From Flavobacteriales bacterium UBA7519 (GTDB taxonomy: Bacteria; Bacteroidota; Bacteroidia; Flavobacteriales; Weeksellaceae): 22,737 nucleotides of DNA. The stretch spans positions 1-22,737 of the forward strand of contig DLND01000007.1 in the NCBI GenBank assembly GCA_002476905.1, given 5' to 3'. Both the position numbers and the translations under genes were made by a program. The notes beneath the pieces were generated by a model. The model did no database searches and was not told the origin of the DNA. It saw nothing but the letters and a program-made list of their open reading frames with translations. Below, piece after piece: positions 1 to 8,112 of this stretch; the first letter of the stretch is position 1, and each line of letters starts with the position of its first letter.

Positions 1-50
1 TTCAATTAAATATACGACTTTTAAGTCAATTGAACAATCTTTTTTTTTAT

Positions 51-467
51 TTAATTTGTAAATGCACAACAGGTAATTTGCTCTTCTTTCTCCCATTTAC
101 TAATGTATGTTTCCCAGTAGCTTTTTTGAAATTCCAGGAACCTTCGAAGGCTATCCGGTTTCATCAAAGACATAAACATTTCTTTTCTTTGCCTGTGTGC
201 TGAATTATCCAATGTCTGGACGCCCTTCTGGCCGAATAATGTTTTTTGCACCCTTTTAGGAGTAGCTCCTTTGCGTTGAAACTTTTCAGTATCATAGAAA
301 ACCTCCGCGGCGTCTTTTCCACTGATGCAAATTGCTTTCTTTAACATTAAGCGGGTTCTAAAAATATCAGTCCCAAGCTTTTCACGCTTTTTCTGAATAA
401 ATTCATAGCCGTCACGAAGTAGTATCAAACTACTATCAAAGTTTTTGCCTTTCGGAATAGCTGTCAT
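51..467 (-). pseudogene. Truncated CYP152-type cytochrome P450 (fatty-acid peroxygenase family), N-terminal fragment
   Basis: The 138-residue product matches the N-terminal quarter of the CYP152 hydrogen-peroxide-dependent fatty-acid hydroxylases, proteins of roughly 420 residues. Family-like stretches are RDGYEFIQKKREKLGTDIF, FQRKGATPKRVQKTLFG and HRQRKEMFMSLM. The match stops near residue 130 (WEKEEQI), followed by a few unrelated residues and a stop in AT-rich sequence. The I-helix and the heme-binding cysteine loop are absent, so the fragment cannot bind heme or act as a P450. I see no continuation in another frame in bases 1-75, so this is a real end or a junction rather than a simple frameshift. 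The ATG at 465-467 fits the family start. Family assignment is from memory of CYP152 sequences; the truncation is seen directly. Confidence 0.75.
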
Positions 468-585
468 GTTCTTTACATCTTTAAAAAATAATCTTTCATT
501 TTTTAGACCAGTAACTGATACTTAATACAATTTAAGTTATGTTGAATTACAGCTACTGCATCATTTAATACAAAGCCCTCCTATA
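468..585. other. Intergenic spacer between the P450 fragment and lpd
   Basis: This is AT-rich sequence upstream of the P450 start and downstream of the lpd stop. I could not find a convincing TAnnTTTG promoter box or a terminator hairpin here. The change from GC-rich lpd to AT-rich P450 sequence falls within it, so a junction between segments of different origin may lie here. Confidence 0.4.
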
Positions 586-1989
586 TTAAATATGCAATGC
601 CCTGTCTTGGGTAGCTGCCAGACAGGCTTCTTTAAAGGTCTCGGAAAATGTGGGGTGCCCGTGCGACATCCGTGCAACATCTTCGGCAGATGCCCTAAAC
701 TCCATTGCCACCACCGCTTCGGTATAACTGTCTGCAATGCGGGGGCCTATCATATGCACGCCCAATATCTCATCGGTCTGTTTATCGGCTATAACCTTGA
801 TAAAGCCATCGGTATCCATACTTATTTTTGCCCTTGCATTGGCCTTGAATGGAAAAGATCCTGTTTTTATAGTTTTATTGGCCTTCTTCAATTCTTCCTC
901 TGTCAATCCTACTCCTGCAACCTCTGGTTGGGTATACACGATATTTGGGATAAGCGAATAATTGATATGGGGTTTTTGGCCAACAATCCGTTCGGCTACA
1001 AAAACGCCTTCCTCACTGGCTTTATGGGCAAGCATTGCCCCTCGGATTACATCCCCAATGGCATATACTCCCTTGACATTGGTTTCGAGGTTCTCATCTA
1101 CATTTATCTGTCCTTTCTCATTGGTTTCCACTCCTATATTTTCAAGCCCTAAATTGGCGGTGTATGGTTTTCGGCCAATGGCCATAAGGCAGTAATCGCC
1201 TTCTAAATTCATTTCTTCTTTATTGGAAAGGTTTTCCGCATTTAACGCCACTTTGCCATTAGTTGCCGTTGCATTTGTCACCTTATGTTCCAAATAAAAA
1301 TCAATTCCCTGTTTCCTTAGGGAACGGTGCAATTGATGTCCCAGTGCGCCATCCATAGTGGCAATGAGGCTATCAAAATATTCTACTATAGAAACCTTTG
1401 AACCCAAGCGGGCGAATACGGAACCTATCTCGACCCCGATAACGCCGCCGCCAACGACCATTAAATGCTTGGGGATGTCCCGTAGGGCAAGGGCTTCGGT
1501 GGAAGAGATTATCCTTTTTTTATCGATTTCAATATTGGGCAGTGAAGCGGGTTTGGATCCGGTGGCAATGATGATTTTATCGGTTTCTATGGTTTCCGTT
1601 TTATCTTCGCCCTTAATTTCAATAGTATTTTTATCCTTGATGATACCGTGGCCTTCATAAACGGTGACCTTGTTCTTTTTCATCAGATAATCAACGCCAT
1701 TGATGATTTCCTGTACCACATCTTGAACCCTTTGGTTCATTTTCAGGATATCGACATTGGCCTCTTTAACATCAATCCCAAATTTTTCGAATTGATGCTT
1801 GAGTTTGTAGTAATGCTCAGAAGCTTCCAACCAAGCTTTTGACGGAATACAGCCCACGTTAAGACAGGTACCGCCCAACGTGCTGTACCTTTCAACAATG
1901 GCCACTTTTAATCCCAATTGGGCGCAACGGATGGCACTTACATACCCACCCGGGCCAGACCCTATAATAGTTACATCAAATTTTTCCAT
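586..1989 (-). CDS. lpdA: Dihydrolipoamide dehydrogenase (E3 of 2-oxoacid dehydrogenase complexes)
   Basis: This FAD disulfide oxidoreductase reoxidises the dihydrolipoyl group of pyruvate, 2-oxoglutarate or branched-chain dehydrogenase complexes and the glycine cleavage system, passing electrons to NAD. The 467-residue product has normal family length. It shows the FAD motif GSGPGG (10-15), the redox pair in GGTCLNVGCIPSK (C42, C47), the NAD-binding VVGGGVIGVEIG near 179-190 and the C-terminal HPTFSE (H445, E450). All catalytic residues are present. Base composition stands out: two sample 60-base stretches, at 661 and 1441, count about 57% and 60% GC, against about 38% in a stretch of the neighbouring gene at 2401. 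No E1 or E2 gene is nearby. The gene is intact, but composition and broken neighbours suggest transfer from another flavobacterium or a chimeric join. The function is firm; which complex it serves is unknown. Confidence 0.93.
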   Translation of the reverse strand: MEKFDVTIIGSGPGGYVSAIRCAQLGLKVAIVERYSTLGGTCLNVGCIPSKAWLEASEHYYKLKHQFEKFGIDVKEANVDILKMNQRVQDVVQEIINGVDYLMKKNKVTVYEGHGIIKDKNTIEIKGEDKTETIETDKIIIATGSKPASLPNIEIDKKRIISSTEALALRDIPKHLMVVGGGVIGVEIGSVFARLGSKVSIVEYFDSLIATMDGALGHQLHRSLRKQGIDFYLEHKVTNATATNGKVALNAENLSNKEEMNLEGDYCLMAIGRKPYTANLGLENIGVETNEKGQINVDENLETNVKGVYAIGDVIRGAMLAHKASEEGVFVAERIVGQKPHINYSLIPNIVYTQPEVAGVGLTEEELKKANKTIKTGSFPFKANARAKISMDTDGFIKVIADKQTDEILGVHMIGPRIADSYTEAVVAMEFRASAEDVARMSHGHPTFSETFKEACLAATQDRALHI

Positions 1990-2053
1990 ATTCGTATTTT
2001 TTTAAGTTAGTTAAGGTAGAAAAAACCTGAACCTGACCTTTGGTCACGAGAAT

Positions 2054-3076
2054 TCAGTTTTCTGTATAATAAGTTCCAGAATCTTCTTTTAATGTAGCGT
2101 CGGTTTCTGCTAAGAAATTTTCATAAATTTCACTCAGCAACTCAATTTGAATTATTTTGAAATTGAAAAGTCTGAATTGCTTCCAATCGTCAAATAACTG
2201 AGGATTATTGTTTTTTTCTTTCCCACGAATGAAACAAGTTTTAATTATTTGAAGCTGTTCTCTTGAAATACTTTCGTCTTCTTCCAGTGTAAACACATTC
2301 CCATTAAAATGATCTTCAAGTCGTTTGAATAAATCATAAGTAGCTGTTACATCGTCTAAAATATCAAAGTATGATTCAGCATCTTTTTTGATTTGACTAT
2401 AAAAATCCTTTTCAGCAGCACCTCTGTCTTCAAGATATAAAAGGAACAGTGACCGTAGAATAATTTTATGAATGAAATCTATTTCTAACCCTTGACTCCT
2501 TAAATATTCAGCCGTATTAACCAAACTGGTTACTAAATATTTATCAACTCTTTTTTGTAAATTTATTTTATCCCGAACAATTTTCGCGTCTTCTAAAGTC
2601 CAGATAATTCCTGTATCGATGGCAATTCTAGAAAATAGCTTACTGAGTTCTTGCAACTGTTGTTTGTCGGAATATTGATAGGAATTAATTTCAATTTCTT
2701 GTAACTCATTTTTGTAATCAAAATCATCTTTGGTTACTATAAGTGGTTTTTCAGAGCAATTGTAGATACGGATTTCCGTTTCCGAATATACATACAGAAA
2801 CAATACTTTTTTGTAGTTCCAAATTTTACGTTGTGCTTCAGCAATGTCTTTTAAATATATTTCATCATTGAAATTTGCAACTTTTTTCAGAAAAACAGCA
2901 GGAAAACTATTATTGGTTTCTTCGTCTGTATTGAAATAAATTAAATCAACACCAAAATCTTTTTCTTTTACTTCATTTAGGATAACAGCTTCACTATCCG
3001 ATAGTTTTTCACTATCGGATTGAATAGACTTTGCTCTACCTAAATCAAGAAATTCAAGAATATCAAGTGTTGCCAT
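2054..3076 (-). pseudogene. Type IIG-like restriction-modification protein (Eco57I / N-6 DNA methylase family), truncated before the methyltransferase domain
   Basis: The 340 residues resemble the N-terminal nuclease and helical spacer region of large single-chain restriction-methylation enzymes. The last family-like residues are SEIYENFLAETDATLKE followed by DSGTYYT; in intact proteins this is followed by a proline and the SAM-dependent N6-adenine methyltransferase domain (NPPY motif). Here the next codons read E, N, stop. The methyltransferase and target-recognition domains, normally several hundred residues, are therefore missing and the fragment should not modify DNA. The break is near base 2063, eight bases from a GAATTC at 2050-2055. 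A TATCTTTG box upstream gives the gene a plausible promoter, and the start ATG at 3074-3076 looks genuine. Residual nuclease activity is uncertain because I cannot name the catalytic residues. Confidence 0.65.
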
Positions 3077-3105
3077 ATTACTACATACAATTAGTACACA
3101 ATCTT

Positions 3106-3113
3106 CAAAGATA
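3106..3113 (-). promoter_or_regulatory. Candidate -7 promoter box for the restriction-modification fragment
   Basis: On the minus strand the sequence reads TATCTTTG, matching the Bacteroidota TAnnTTTG box, about 30 bases before the ATG. No good TTG is present 19 bases further upstream, so only the -7 half is supported. Confidence 0.35.
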
Positions 3114-3188
3114 CTTTAAACTTATTAAAAAAAACTTTTCTTTCAAGGAATTTTTGTTCATTCACTTATTAGGCGAGAAAGATTTTCG

Positions 3189-4193
3189 TTAAAAAGAATC
3201 AAACTTCTCCATAGCTGTTGCTTTTATTTCATCAGCAATATCAATATATGGCTTCATTGCCTTATAATCACTATGTCCTGTCCATTTCATAACCACTTGA
3301 GGTGGAATTCCCAAAGACAAAGCATTGCAAACAAAGGTTCTCCTTCCAGCATGAGTACTCATAAGTGAATATTTTGGTAAAACTTCTTCAATCCTTTCAT
3401 TACCTTTAAAATAAGTTTGGGTAACTAGTTCATCTATCTCAGCTAATTCAGCTAGTTCTTTTAAATAATCGTTCATTTTTTGATTACTGATTACAGGCAA
3501 AGCTTTATTATGCTCAAATTCTACATCGATATATTTGTTTAGAAGTTTTCGGCTATAACTATTCAATTCTATTATCAAATTATCTGCTGTTTTGAGTGTT
3601 GTTATCTCTAAGTAACCGTCCTTTACATCAGATCTTTTCAAATTAAACACATCCGAATATCTCAATCCCGTAAAGCATTGAAATAAAAAAACATCTCTTA
3701 TTTTTTCAAGATAGCTTTTATCCGTAGGTATTTCATATTCAGTAAATCTCTTTAACTCAGACTTGTTCAAAAAAATGATTTTCTTTTGAACATTTTTAAT
3801 TTTTGGTTTAAACTTTTCAAACTCTCCACTTTTTGTATAACCTTTCTTCATAGCCCATTTCAAAAACCACTTCAATGCAGCAAGCTCTTTTGAAATTGTT
3901 GAATTCTTGTGATTCTTCCCTTCTAAATATCGCTGATAATTTGAAAGATATTGCTCATTAAATTTCTCAAACGAAATATCATGGTCAAACTCTTCCAATA
4001 CTTTTTTCTGCGTTTTCATTTTTTGAAGAGTCCTGAAATTCCATTGACTGTTAATTGATTCTTCATTAACAAACATATCATATATCTCAAAAAAATTCTT
4101 TTCAGATTTCAGTTCTTCCTTAGGCGTTCTTCCAATCTCAACATTAAACCATTCCCTAAACTGGTCTTGGTTAGGTATCAAACGTTTTGTCAA
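3189..4193 (-). CDS. Tyrosine recombinase / phage-type integrase, probably 5'-truncated
   Basis: This site-specific recombinase resembles those that integrate Bacteroidota conjugative and mobilisable elements. The 334 residues hold a SAM-like core-binding domain (about 30-120) and a catalytic domain (about 140-330). The catalytic set is complete: R178 in FTGLRYSD, a lysine near 201 in TLKT, H281 and R284 in HAGRRTF, H307 in WTGHS and Y316 in KPYID. The assigned start is a TTG at 4191-4193, and the protein begins abruptly where relatives usually carry 60-90 more residues of arm-binding domain. Sequence directly upstream instead belongs to a helicase read on the other strand, so the natural start and promoter appear lost. 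It lies 112 bases upstream of the restriction-modification fragment, on the same strand. Recombinase identity is firm; activity is doubtful. Confidence 0.85.
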   Translation of the reverse strand: MTKRLIPNQDQFREWFNVEIGRTPKEELKSEKNFFEIYDMFVNEESINSQWNFRTLQKMKTQKKVLEEFDHDISFEKFNEQYLSNYQRYLEGKNHKNSTISKELAALKWFLKWAMKKGYTKSGEFEKFKPKIKNVQKKIIFLNKSELKRFTEYEIPTDKSYLEKIRDVFLFQCFTGLRYSDVFNLKRSDVKDGYLEITTLKTADNLIIELNSYSRKLLNKYIDVEFEHNKALPVISNQKMNDYLKELAELAEIDELVTQTYFKGNERIEEVLPKYSLMSTHAGRRTFVCNALSLGIPPQVVMKWTGHSDYKAMKPYIDIADEIKATAMEKFDSF

Positions 4194-4248
4194 TGATTTT
4201 AACCGAAACTACAACAACATCTATGTTCCGGACTATTCAAAGTTTCCT

Positions 4249-6579
4249 TTGTTTTCAAAAATCCATTTGAATTTTAAAGGTCGAGAACTTAGATTAACTG
4301 AAGTTCAGAAAGCCTCAATCGGAAGGCAGACCACGAAAGGTGTCGGATTACTTGCACATGAAGTGGGATTTGGAAAAACAGTGTCTGGAATCCTGTCCAT
4401 GCACGAAGCGATGGAAAGAGGAAATGCGAAAAGACCGCTGATTGTCGTTCCCAATGACAGCATTCTGAAACAGTGGGTGGAAACCATTTTTGAAACCATT
4501 CCCGAAGCCAAAGTGAATGTCTTGGGAAATCTCGGAAAAGACTTCGACCTCTCAAAATTCGACAACAAGGATGGGGAAATCACCATCGTCACTTACGAGG
4601 GTTTTAACAATATCGGTTTTTCTGAAAATATTACCCAAAATCTGGCTTCCAAGTTCTCCTATATTTCAGAAAATGAATTAAGAAGTGTAAACACCATCAG
4701 CGAAAGGGATTTTCAGAAAGAACTGGAAAAAGAAAAAGAACTGGTGGGTAAAATGAAGCGTGGCAAGATTTACGATTGGGAAGACTTTGGTTTTGACCAT
4801 CTGACTTATGACGAAGTCCACAACGCGAACCATATCGTAGGAAAAGTAAGAATAGAAGACCGCCGATTTGCTTCAGACTTTAGAAATCAAAACCAGCAGA
4901 CTTCAAAGTTGGGTATCAATACTTGGATGGCTGCGCAATACATCCAAGAAAAGAACGACGGTAGAAATGTTACCTTGCTTTCTGCAACGCCATTTACCAA
5001 CAAACCACTGGAATATTATTCTATTCTCTCCTTGATTGCGAACAAGAGATTAGAAGAATCGGGCTACTTCAATGTGAATACCTTCTTTGAAACCTTTATG
5101 GAGGCAGACAACGACATGGAGATTGACGCAAAAGGTGATGTGAAATTCAAGGCGAATGTTCGACGTTTTAAAAACAATTCGCTGTTTCAGCAACTTTTAT
5201 CTGAATTTATTGATATCAAAGGCGAAGAAGACAATCCCGAATTGGTGCGGCCCAACCGAATCAACAAGGAATATAAGATTGAGCAGAACTATTTAACGAG
5301 TGAGCAATACGAAATGCTCAATGAAAACTTTACCGAAACCCAAAAAGGGGCAATTCTTACGCATATCCTTAATGCCCGTTTGATTGCGATTTCACCATAT
5401 CTTTCTCCCTATTATGAAGGAGAAGAACCGTCTTTAGAAGAGTTTATAGAGGATTCTCCGAAACTAAAACAAACGATGGATTTGATTCGGCAGAACAAAA
5501 ACGACATTCCGGATTCGGGACAGATTATCTACTCTGAATTAGCTGTTTCGGAATTTCCGAAACTAAGGGAATATTTGGTACGGGAGCTCGGCTACAAACC
5601 GGAAGAAGTCGGAGTCATCACCGGAGCAACCAGCAAACCAAACCGTTTAAAGATTCAGGACGATTTCAATTCCGGAAAAATAAAGGTGGTCATCGGAAGC
5701 GAGGCGATTCAGGAAGGAATGAACCTTCAGGAAAATACGACGGATATTTACATGCTTTCTCTTCCGTACAACTTTACCTCTCTACGGCAAGTGGAAGGTC
5801 GTGCTTGGCGACAAGGAAATAGGAACGAAAATGTAAGAATCAACTTTATGTTGACCAATGACAGCATTGATGTCTTTATGCTTCAAAAATTGCAATCCAA
5901 ACAGGCAAGATACTTGGAGGCAATGAAGAAGGGAGCCGATGTTTTAGATATTTCTGACATCAGCACGCAGGAACTGAAAACCGCCATCATCACGAATCCC
6001 GAAACCAGAGCGAATATAGAAATTGAACTGATGAAAAAGCAAATTGAAACCGAAAAAAATAAATTTTTGGCTGATTCTGCTTTTGTGCTTCGAAAATATG
6101 ACAGTTTTATTAAAATTCAGGAAGAAGTAACTAAAGCGCAACATAACTACAACCGAATCTTAGGCTATTCCAAGGAAGAGGGCGACAATGCCGAATACTG
6201 GAAAAACCAGCTTCCATTTTATCAAAAAACGATTGATTTGACAAAGGAGAAAGTCCAAGAGGAAATTGATATTCTTTCTCAAAAAGGCGTGAATGTGACG
6301 GAGATTGAACAGCAGACAAAAATTACTGAAGATAAGATTGCTGAATTGGATAAAAGGTTGGAGGATTTGCCTAATGTTCGGGAGGGATTGGTTGAGAAGT
6401 ATAGGGAGGAGAAGGAAATGCAGTTGAAAATTAATGAGACTGGAAATTATTTAGGGGAGCGAGCAATTGAAAATGTGCTCTTATTTAATAAAAATAATTC
6501 CGAACGGATTAATATAGCTATAGAAAGACTGGATGTGCAAAAAGAAGCTGAAAAAGAATATTACAAAATAGGGCGATAA
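4249..6579 (+). CDS. Mobile-element SNF2-like DEAD/DEAH helicase, 5'-truncated (C-terminal part of a large protein)
   Basis: The product corresponds to the helicase half of the very large helicase / N-6 methylase proteins on Bacteroidota conjugative elements. Numbered from a TTG at 4249, it shows Walker A EVGFGKT (38-44), a DEVH box (188-191), SATPF (245-249), and the C-terminal helicase motifs GSEAIQEGMNLQ (483-494) and QVEGRAWRQGN (514-524). A charged coiled-coil-like tail covers about 590-770. The frame stays open and family-like upstream of 4249, back to about 4195 (FNRNYNNIYVPDYSKFPLF), so the TTG is not a true start: the gene has lost its 5' part where the integrase begins on the other strand. 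No promoter is visible. It ends at a strong hairpin terminator next to tRNA-Met. Superfamily 2 helicase identity is firm; the element role is inferred from family knowledge. Confidence 0.82.
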   Translation: MFSKIHLNFKGRELRLTEVQKASIGRQTTKGVGLLAHEVGFGKTVSGILSMHEAMERGNAKRPLIVVPNDSILKQWVETIFETIPEAKVNVLGNLGKDFDLSKFDNKDGEITIVTYEGFNNIGFSENITQNLASKFSYISENELRSVNTISERDFQKELEKEKELVGKMKRGKIYDWEDFGFDHLTYDEVHNANHIVGKVRIEDRRFASDFRNQNQQTSKLGINTWMAAQYIQEKNDGRNVTLLSATPFTNKPLEYYSILSLIANKRLEESGYFNVNTFFETFMEADNDMEIDAKGDVKFKANVRRFKNNSLFQQLLSEFIDIKGEEDNPELVRPNRINKEYKIEQNYLTSEQYEMLNENFTETQKGAILTHILNARLIAISPYLSPYYEGEEPSLEEFIEDSPKLKQTMDLIRQNKNDIPDSGQIIYSELAVSEFPKLREYLVRELGYKPEEVGVITGATSKPNRLKIQDDFNSGKIKVVIGSEAIQEGMNLQENTTDIYMLSLPYNFTSLRQVEGRAWRQGNRNENVRINFMLTNDSIDVFMLQKLQSKQARYLEAMKKGADVLDISDISTQELKTAIITNPETRANIEIELMKKQIETEKNKFLADSAFVLRKYDSFIKIQEEVTKAQHNYNRILGYSKEEGDNAEYWKNQLPFYQKTIDLTKEKVQEEIDILSQKGVNVTEIEQQTKITEDKIAELDKRLEDLPNVREGLVEKYREEKEMQLKINETGNYLGERAIENVLLFNKNNSERINIAIERLDVQKEAEKEYYKIGR

Positions 6580-6606
6580 AAAACAGGGACTCAAAGTCCC
6601 TGTTTT
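6580..6606 (+). terminator. Strong intrinsic terminator after the helicase
   Basis: A perfect 12-base inverted repeat, AAAACAGGGACT / AGTCCCTGTTTT, with a three-base loop begins right after the helicase stop codon. A third partial copy of the arm (AGTCCCTG) follows at 6607-6614. The A/T ends make it work in both directions, so it can also stop the convergent tRNA transcript. Confidence 0.8.
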
Positions 6607-6620
6607 AGTCCCTGTTATAC

Positions 6621-6637
6621 GTAAATCACTGATTTAC
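6621..6637. repeat. Short perfect palindrome beside the tRNA 3' end
   Basis: GTAAATCA and TGATTTAC are separated by one base, giving an 8-1-8 palindrome twelve bases beyond the tRNA-Met 3' end. It could be a recombinase-binding arm near an attachment site or part of the tRNA transcript end. Only the symmetry is seen; either role is inference. Confidence 0.5.
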
Positions 6638-6648
6638 AGAATTGTTTG

Positions 6649-6722
6649 TAGCGAAGACGGGAATTGAACCCGTGACCTCAGGGTTATGAATCCTGCGCTC
6701 TAACCATCTGAGCTACCTCGCC
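6649..6722 (-). tRNA. tRNA-Met (anticodon CAT), elongator type
   Basis: The minus strand folds into a complete 74-base cloverleaf. The acceptor stem is GGCGAGG / CTTCGCT with two G-T pairs, the D arm is GCTC/GAGC with a nine-base loop, the anticodon loop is TTCATAA, and the T arm is ACGGG/CCCGT with loop TTCAATT. One A-C mismatch closes the anticodon stem. CCA is not encoded. CAT could also mark a lysidine-modified tRNA-Ile2, but the overall sequence resembles flavobacterial elongator tRNA-Met. Its 3' end faces the mobile-element helicase, the usual arrangement when a tRNA serves as an integration site. Confidence 0.93.
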
Positions 6723-6769
6723 TTTTTGGTGGTGCAAATATAAGGATATTTTACATTCCCACAAATTTT

Positions 6770-8053
6770 TTAGTTAACTTTTAAATATTCCAATACATCT
6801 GCCACATGATTAGGCTTGCTTATGATCTTGTTATCAGCATCTAATATAAAATATGTAGGCGTGGCATTAATATTATAGGTTTCTCCGTAAGAACTATACC
6901 AACCTTTTCCTTCAGAATCACTAATCCAGGGATAATTGTTGGCCTTGCTTCTAAATTCATCTAGATTACTATCAAGAGAAAAACCAACCACTGCAATATT
7001 TTGTGTTTTTAACTTTTCATATTTTTCCAATATTTTAGGCAATTCAGCCTCGCAATGAGAACATGTTGATGACCAAAAGACAACAACTTTCTTACTACTT
7101 TTAATATCATATAGAGATTTTGCTTTTGTATGAATTGGATTGACAAAAATTGCATTAGGCATCTTCTGTCCAATTGACGTACTGTTGTTAGACTTTAGAG
7201 TAGAAGCAAGGCTATCATTGATCGTACATTTCAAATTGTTAGCTTCAGTAAGATACTTATCCTTCAGCTTATCCATATTATAGGTGTTAAAAATATCTAT
7301 CAATTCAGATAATATCGTTTGTCCCCTAGGAGTTTCTATATTGACTGTTTCCAAGAGTTTATCTACCGCACCTTCAACATTAGATTTGGATGCGTTTAAA
7401 TAATTGATTAATGAAGGCTTTAACAGTAATGATGTTTCAAGATATTCGCTTGACTTAGAAAAGAAATTGAGATAATCTTCCTGTTTTAACTGAGATGCGT
7501 TTTCATGATTAGAAAATCTTTGATTTTGTTGATAGTAGCTTAAAAAAGGATGGTTTGCATTAGCCAAGGTATTGCCTTTTTGTGATAACAGAGCGATCTC
7601 TCCCTCTAATGATTTATAAAATCCTTCGCTTGGATTATAGTATTCTTTTATCTGAATCAAAGCTGGCAATATAAGATCTTTTTTCTTCTCCAAATCTACC
7701 TCTTTACTAAAAATCTGGTTTGTTTCGTCATTAAAAACAACATCTGATACTTTGTTTTTATCATCTAACTTCAATGTAAACTCAATATTTTTATTTTCAG
7801 ATACCATATTTACAGATGAGTTATTCTTTTGGAAGAATGCTCTCATCATACCTATATATTTTTTATCTACTTTAAAAATGGCTTTATTATTACTCGTTTT
7901 GGCTTTGGAGTACAAAATTTCCTTAGATCCGTTAAAACCATATAAATAGATATCTGAATCTGAATAATATGCTGGCAAGTCAACAGATACTGTAAACTGA
8001 GAGAAAATAGAAGCGGAGGTTATAACACTGCAGATGATCAATAATTTTTTCAT
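6770..8053 (-). CDS. TlpA-like thioredoxin-fold thiol-disulfide oxidoreductase, exported
   Basis: The 427-residue protein starts with a signal peptide (MKKLLIICSVITSASIFSQ). Next comes a beta-rich N-terminal region resembling the DUF4369 type, a helical middle, and a C-terminal AhpC/TSA-TlpA thioredoxin domain (about 290-427). The active site is FWSSTCSHC with C331 and C334, and the cis-proline loop is NATPT (P399). Both redox cysteines are present. Proteins of this type reduce or isomerise disulfides in the periplasm; the substrate is unknown. The gene is last in a minus-strand series after a T9SS cargo gene and a PID-CTERM gene, but a hairpin with a T-tract stands only 11 bases before its start codon, so its transcription probably depends on readthrough or an upstream internal promoter. 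A link to folding or surface processing of the neighbouring secreted protein is possible but unproven. Confidence 0.85.
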   Translation of the reverse strand: MKKLLIICSVITSASIFSQFTVSVDLPAYYSDSDIYLYGFNGSKEILYSKAKTSNNKAIFKVDKKYIGMMRAFFQKNNSSVNMVSENKNIEFTLKLDDKNKVSDVVFNDETNQIFSKEVDLEKKKDLILPALIQIKEYYNPSEGFYKSLEGEIALLSQKGNTLANANHPFLSYYQQNQRFSNHENASQLKQEDYLNFFSKSSEYLETSLLLKPSLINYLNASKSNVEGAVDKLLETVNIETPRGQTILSELIDIFNTYNMDKLKDKYLTEANNLKCTINDSLASTLKSNNSTSIGQKMPNAIFVNPIHTKAKSLYDIKSSKKVVVFWSSTCSHCEAELPKILEKYEKLKTQNIAVVGFSLDSNLDEFRSKANNYPWISDSEGKGWYSSYGETYNINATPTYFILDADNKIISKPNHVADVLEYLKVN

Positions 8054-8064
8054 AATGTAAAAAT

Positions 8065-8094
8065 AAAAAACTCACCGTAATAAGTGAGTTTTTT
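8065..8094 (-). terminator. Hairpin terminator between the PID-CTERM gene and the tlpA-like gene
   Basis: AAAAAACTCAC pairs with GTGAGTTTTTT across an eight-base loop, giving an 11-base stem with T-runs on both strands. It ends 11 bases before the tlpA-like ATG, leaving no room for a promoter between. Confidence 0.75.
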
Positions 8095-8112
8095 ACAAAA
8101 TAAATATTGTAA

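Noticed and set aside
1..75. Continuation of the P450 in another frame
   Set aside because: One frame is open to the edge but its residues (YKLNKKKDCSIDLKVVYLIE) are not P450-like and the bases look intergenic.
51..467. A functional P450
   Set aside because: The heme-binding cysteine region and about three quarters of the protein are missing.
592..1842. Several open frames on the plus strand (74-186 codons) across lpd
   Set aside because: They are antisense to a complete lpd with all catalytic motifs, and their translations show no domain or start context.
586..1989. A functional partnership between lpd and the adjacent P450 fragment
   Set aside because: CYP152 enzymes use hydrogen peroxide and need no reductase partner, the P450 is broken, and base composition suggests separate origins.
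2010..2035. Tandem AACCTG repeat upstream of lpd as an operator
   Set aside because: Only two copies of a six-base unit without symmetry; too weak to call a site.
4249..4251. TTG as the true helicase start
   Set aside because: Family-like residues continue upstream to about 4195, so this codon is internal to a truncated gene.
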